64,000 nt of DNA, taken from NCBI RefSeq assembly GCF_900205965.1, contig NZ_OAOF01000001.1, positions 1-64,000 on the forward strand, in the 5' to 3' direction. This document shows, in pieces, positions 62,568 to 64,000 of the stretch (its first letter is position 1; the number at the start of each line of letters is the position of its first letter). Source of the DNA: Lacrimispora amygdalina (GTDB lineage: Bacteria > Bacillota > Clostridia > Lachnospirales > Lachnospiraceae). A program made the position numbers and the translations under genes. The notes under the pieces are model-generated. The model made no database searches, was not told the origin of the DNA, and was given only the letters and a program-made list of their open reading frames with translations.

Positions 62568-63266
62568 TTACATCCACCCGCTTCCATTCTTTCTATTTTT
62601 CCCTGCAATCAGGTTCATAACAGCTACGATTACAAATGATAAAAGAATAATAACCACAACCCAGAATCCTGCTTTGTCCCAGTTTCCGGCTGTCACCTCC
62701 GTGGCAATGGCCACTGATACCGTTCTCGTCTTTCCCAGAATATTTCCTGCCAGCATGGTGGTGGCTCCGTACTCTCCAATGGCTCTTGCAAAGGAGAGCA
62801 CAGTTCCGGACGCCAGCCCGGGGGCTGCGATGGGAACCACAATTTTCCAGAAGATGGTTCTTTCCGACAGCCCCAGCGTTCGTCCTGCGTAAATCATTGT
62901 TATATCTACCTGCTCAAATGCAGCTCTGGCGTTGCGGTACATAAGGGGAAAGGCTATGACAAATGCTGCCATAACACAGCCGGGCCAGGTCTGCACCAGC
63001 TTGATATCAAACCCTTCCAGAAGATACCTTCCAAACGGTCTTCGAAGGCTGAAAATTAAGAGAAGAAAAAATCCCGCCACAGTTGGAGGCAGCACGAGAG
63101 GGAGTGTAAGAATCCCATCTGCAATGGCTTTTGCCGTATTATTTAACTTCATAATCTGCCTGGCTGCCCCCACACCTAAAAAGAAAGTAAGTACAGTAGC
63201 CACAATTCCTGTTTTTATGGACAGATAAAGAGGACTCCAATCGATAGTTCTAACTAATTCCCCCAA
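62568..63266 (-). CDS. modB: molybdate ABC transporter permease
   Basis: This encodes 232 residues with five to six membrane helices. The cytoplasmic coupling loop is EYGATTMLAGNILGKTRTV, and the motif LPLVLPPTVAGFFLL is typical of ModB. I choose a TTG start at 63266 (frame L-G-E-L-V-R-T), 9 nt after AAGGAGG. The ATG at 63323 would overlap modA and lacks a site. It partners ModA and ModC to import molybdate for nitrogenase. Confidence 0.9.
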   Translation of the reverse strand: MGELVRTIDWSPLYLSIKTGIVATVLTFFLGVGAARQIMKLNNTAKAIADGILTLPLVLPPTVAGFFLLLIFSLRRPFGRYLLEGFDIKLVQTWPGCVMAAFVIAFPLMYRNARAAFEQVDITMIYAGRTLGLSERTIFWKIVVPIAAPGLASGTVLSFARAIGEYGATTMLAGNILGKTRTVSVAIATEVTAGNWDKAGFWVVVIILLSFVIVAVMNLIAGKNRKNGSGWM

Positions 63267-63294
63267 TGGTTCCCACCTCCTTTTTGCCAATCTT

Positions 63295-64000
63295 CTATTG
63301 TGTATATTTAGAGAATCCCGCATCTGTAAAAAGCTTCATGACGCTCTCATCCTGCGTTAAATATTCCTTAAATTCTGCTGCCGCTTTCTTCTGATCTTCA
63401 CTGGCTTCCTGATCTTTGATTAAACCTACCGGATAAACAGCCGGATCAATCTTTGCTTTGTCCGCTTCTGCTATAATCTCCACTTTGTCCGCCATGGAAG
63501 CAGCATCAGTGGCATAAACCACTCCCACCTCATTGCTGCCTTCCGCAACTGCGGTTAAAACTGCGGTAACATTCGTACCTTCGTTAATCTCCATTTTCAT
63601 CACCTGATCCAGGATTCCCATATTTGTAAAGAGCTTTCTGGCATACTGTCCCACCGGTACATCTTCTCCTGCCAGTGCAAGGCTGGAAGCTGCCGTGATG
63701 TTGTCAAAACCTGTAACTGCTGTTTTTTCTCCCTTTGGTTTAATTAGAACAATCCGGTTCATAAGAAGGCTGGTATCGGAACCGTCCTCTACAAATCCTC
63801 CGTCTTTTAAAGCATTCATCTGTTTTGGTGCGGCGGAAAAGAAAACATCACACTGGGCACCTTCCTCAATCTGTTTCTGGAGCGTGCCTGAGCTGTCTGC
63901 ATTGTAAATAATTGTTACACCTGGGTGTCCGCTTTCATAACTCTCTTTTACTTTATCCATAGTGTTTTTCAGACTGGCCGCAATAAATACGTACACATCA
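63295..64000 (-). CDS. modA: molybdate-binding protein, 5' end outside window
   Basis: The mature part of the extracellular molybdate-binding protein, open to the window edge. It begins DVYVFIAASLKNTMDKVKES, the usual ModA start after the signal peptide, and continues with YNADSSGTLQKQIEEGAQCD, VFFSAAPKQMNALK and the late VVYATDAASMADKVEIIAEA. The oxyanion ligand regions (AASL, SSGTL) are intact. The lipoprotein signal and start codon lie beyond 64000. Confidence 0.93.
   Translation of the reverse strand, partial: DVYVFIAASLKNTMDKVKESYESGHPGVTIIYNADSSGTLQKQIEEGAQCDVFFSAAPKQMNALKDGGFVEDGSDTSLLMNRIVLIKPKGEKTAVTGFDNITAASSLALAGEDVPVGQYARKLFTNMGILDQVMKMEINEGTNVTAVLTAVAEGSNEVGVVYATDAASMADKVEIIAEADKAKIDPAVYPVGLIKDQEASEDQKKAAAEFKEYLTQDESVMKLFTDAGFSKYTQ

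Overview
The window looks like a chromosomal segment of an anaerobic, spore-forming Lachnospiraceae member of the Lacrimispora / former Clostridium sphenoides-indolis type. This is inferred from the low-to-medium GC content, the strong AGGAGG ribosome binding sites, a SpoVB homologue, the asrABC sulfite reductase, and a nitrogenase cluster laid out as in Clostridium pasteurianum (nifI1-nifI2 inside nifHDK, a nifN-B fusion, split nifV). No rRNA, tRNA, CRISPR array or complete insertion sequence was seen.

Layout. (1) 0-8.5 kb: an accessory island read leftwards. It encodes a DUF4280 PAAR-like protein, two VgrG/gpD-like spike proteins, a small protein between them, a DcrB/Eag-like protein, a pentapeptide-repeat protein, a 660-residue polymorphic toxin ending in a nucleic-acid-deaminase-like domain, and a probable immunity protein. 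No tube, sheath or baseplate genes are in view, so this is an orphan spike-effector island. At its far end lie repeats and an ORF fragment that may be remains of a mobile element. (2) 8.7-12.1 kb: a flotillin and a glycosyltransferase-methyltransferase fusion. (3) 12.1-18.5 kb: a catabolic locus with two enolase-superfamily dehydratase-like genes, two APC permeases and a FadR-type GntR regulator. (4) 18.5-21.1 kb: folD, fchA and an AraC-HD fusion gene. (5) 21.2-28 kb: arginine biosynthesis, argC-GNAT-ACT-argJ-argB-argD, divergent from argG. (6) 28-37.5 kb: housekeeping genes (chemoreceptor, GNAT, patatin, cell-wall amidase, mnmA, iscU/nifU, iscS/nifS, spoVB). (7) 37.5-42.2 kb: a noncoding repeat, a Crp/Fnr regulator, a formate/nitrite-type channel and asrABC, which together form a sulfite import and reduction unit. 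(8) 42.2-46.8 kb: a small holin-like membrane protein, then a LytS/LytTR two-component system with a CstA/BtsT transporter. (9) 46.8-64 kb, read leftwards: modA (partial)-modB-modC-mop for molybdate, then nifH-nifI1-nifI2-nifD-nifK-nifE-nifN-B-[2Fe-2S] ferredoxin-nifV omega-nifV alpha. Four more co-directional genes follow: a degenerate GroEL-like chaperonin, a PqqD-like protein, an AnfO-like protein, and a repeat protein with a C-terminal CX4CX2CX2C motif.

How the genes work together. The right third supplies molybdate, homocitrate, FeMo-cofactor assembly, the Mo-nitrogenase and its PII-type post-translational switch. Cysteine desulfurase and scaffold genes at 34-36 kb could feed Fe-S assembly. 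The most interesting candidate system is the nif-distal quartet (46.8-50.1 kb). The GroEL-like member keeps a recognisable apical domain but has lost the nucleotide-binding signatures, which suggests a nitrogenase-dedicated, ATP-independent holdase or scaffold. A second notable signal is an intrinsic-terminator-like hairpin directly in front of the nifH ribosome binding site, which suggests attenuation control of the whole nif operon. A third is the orphan spike/toxin island at the left edge.
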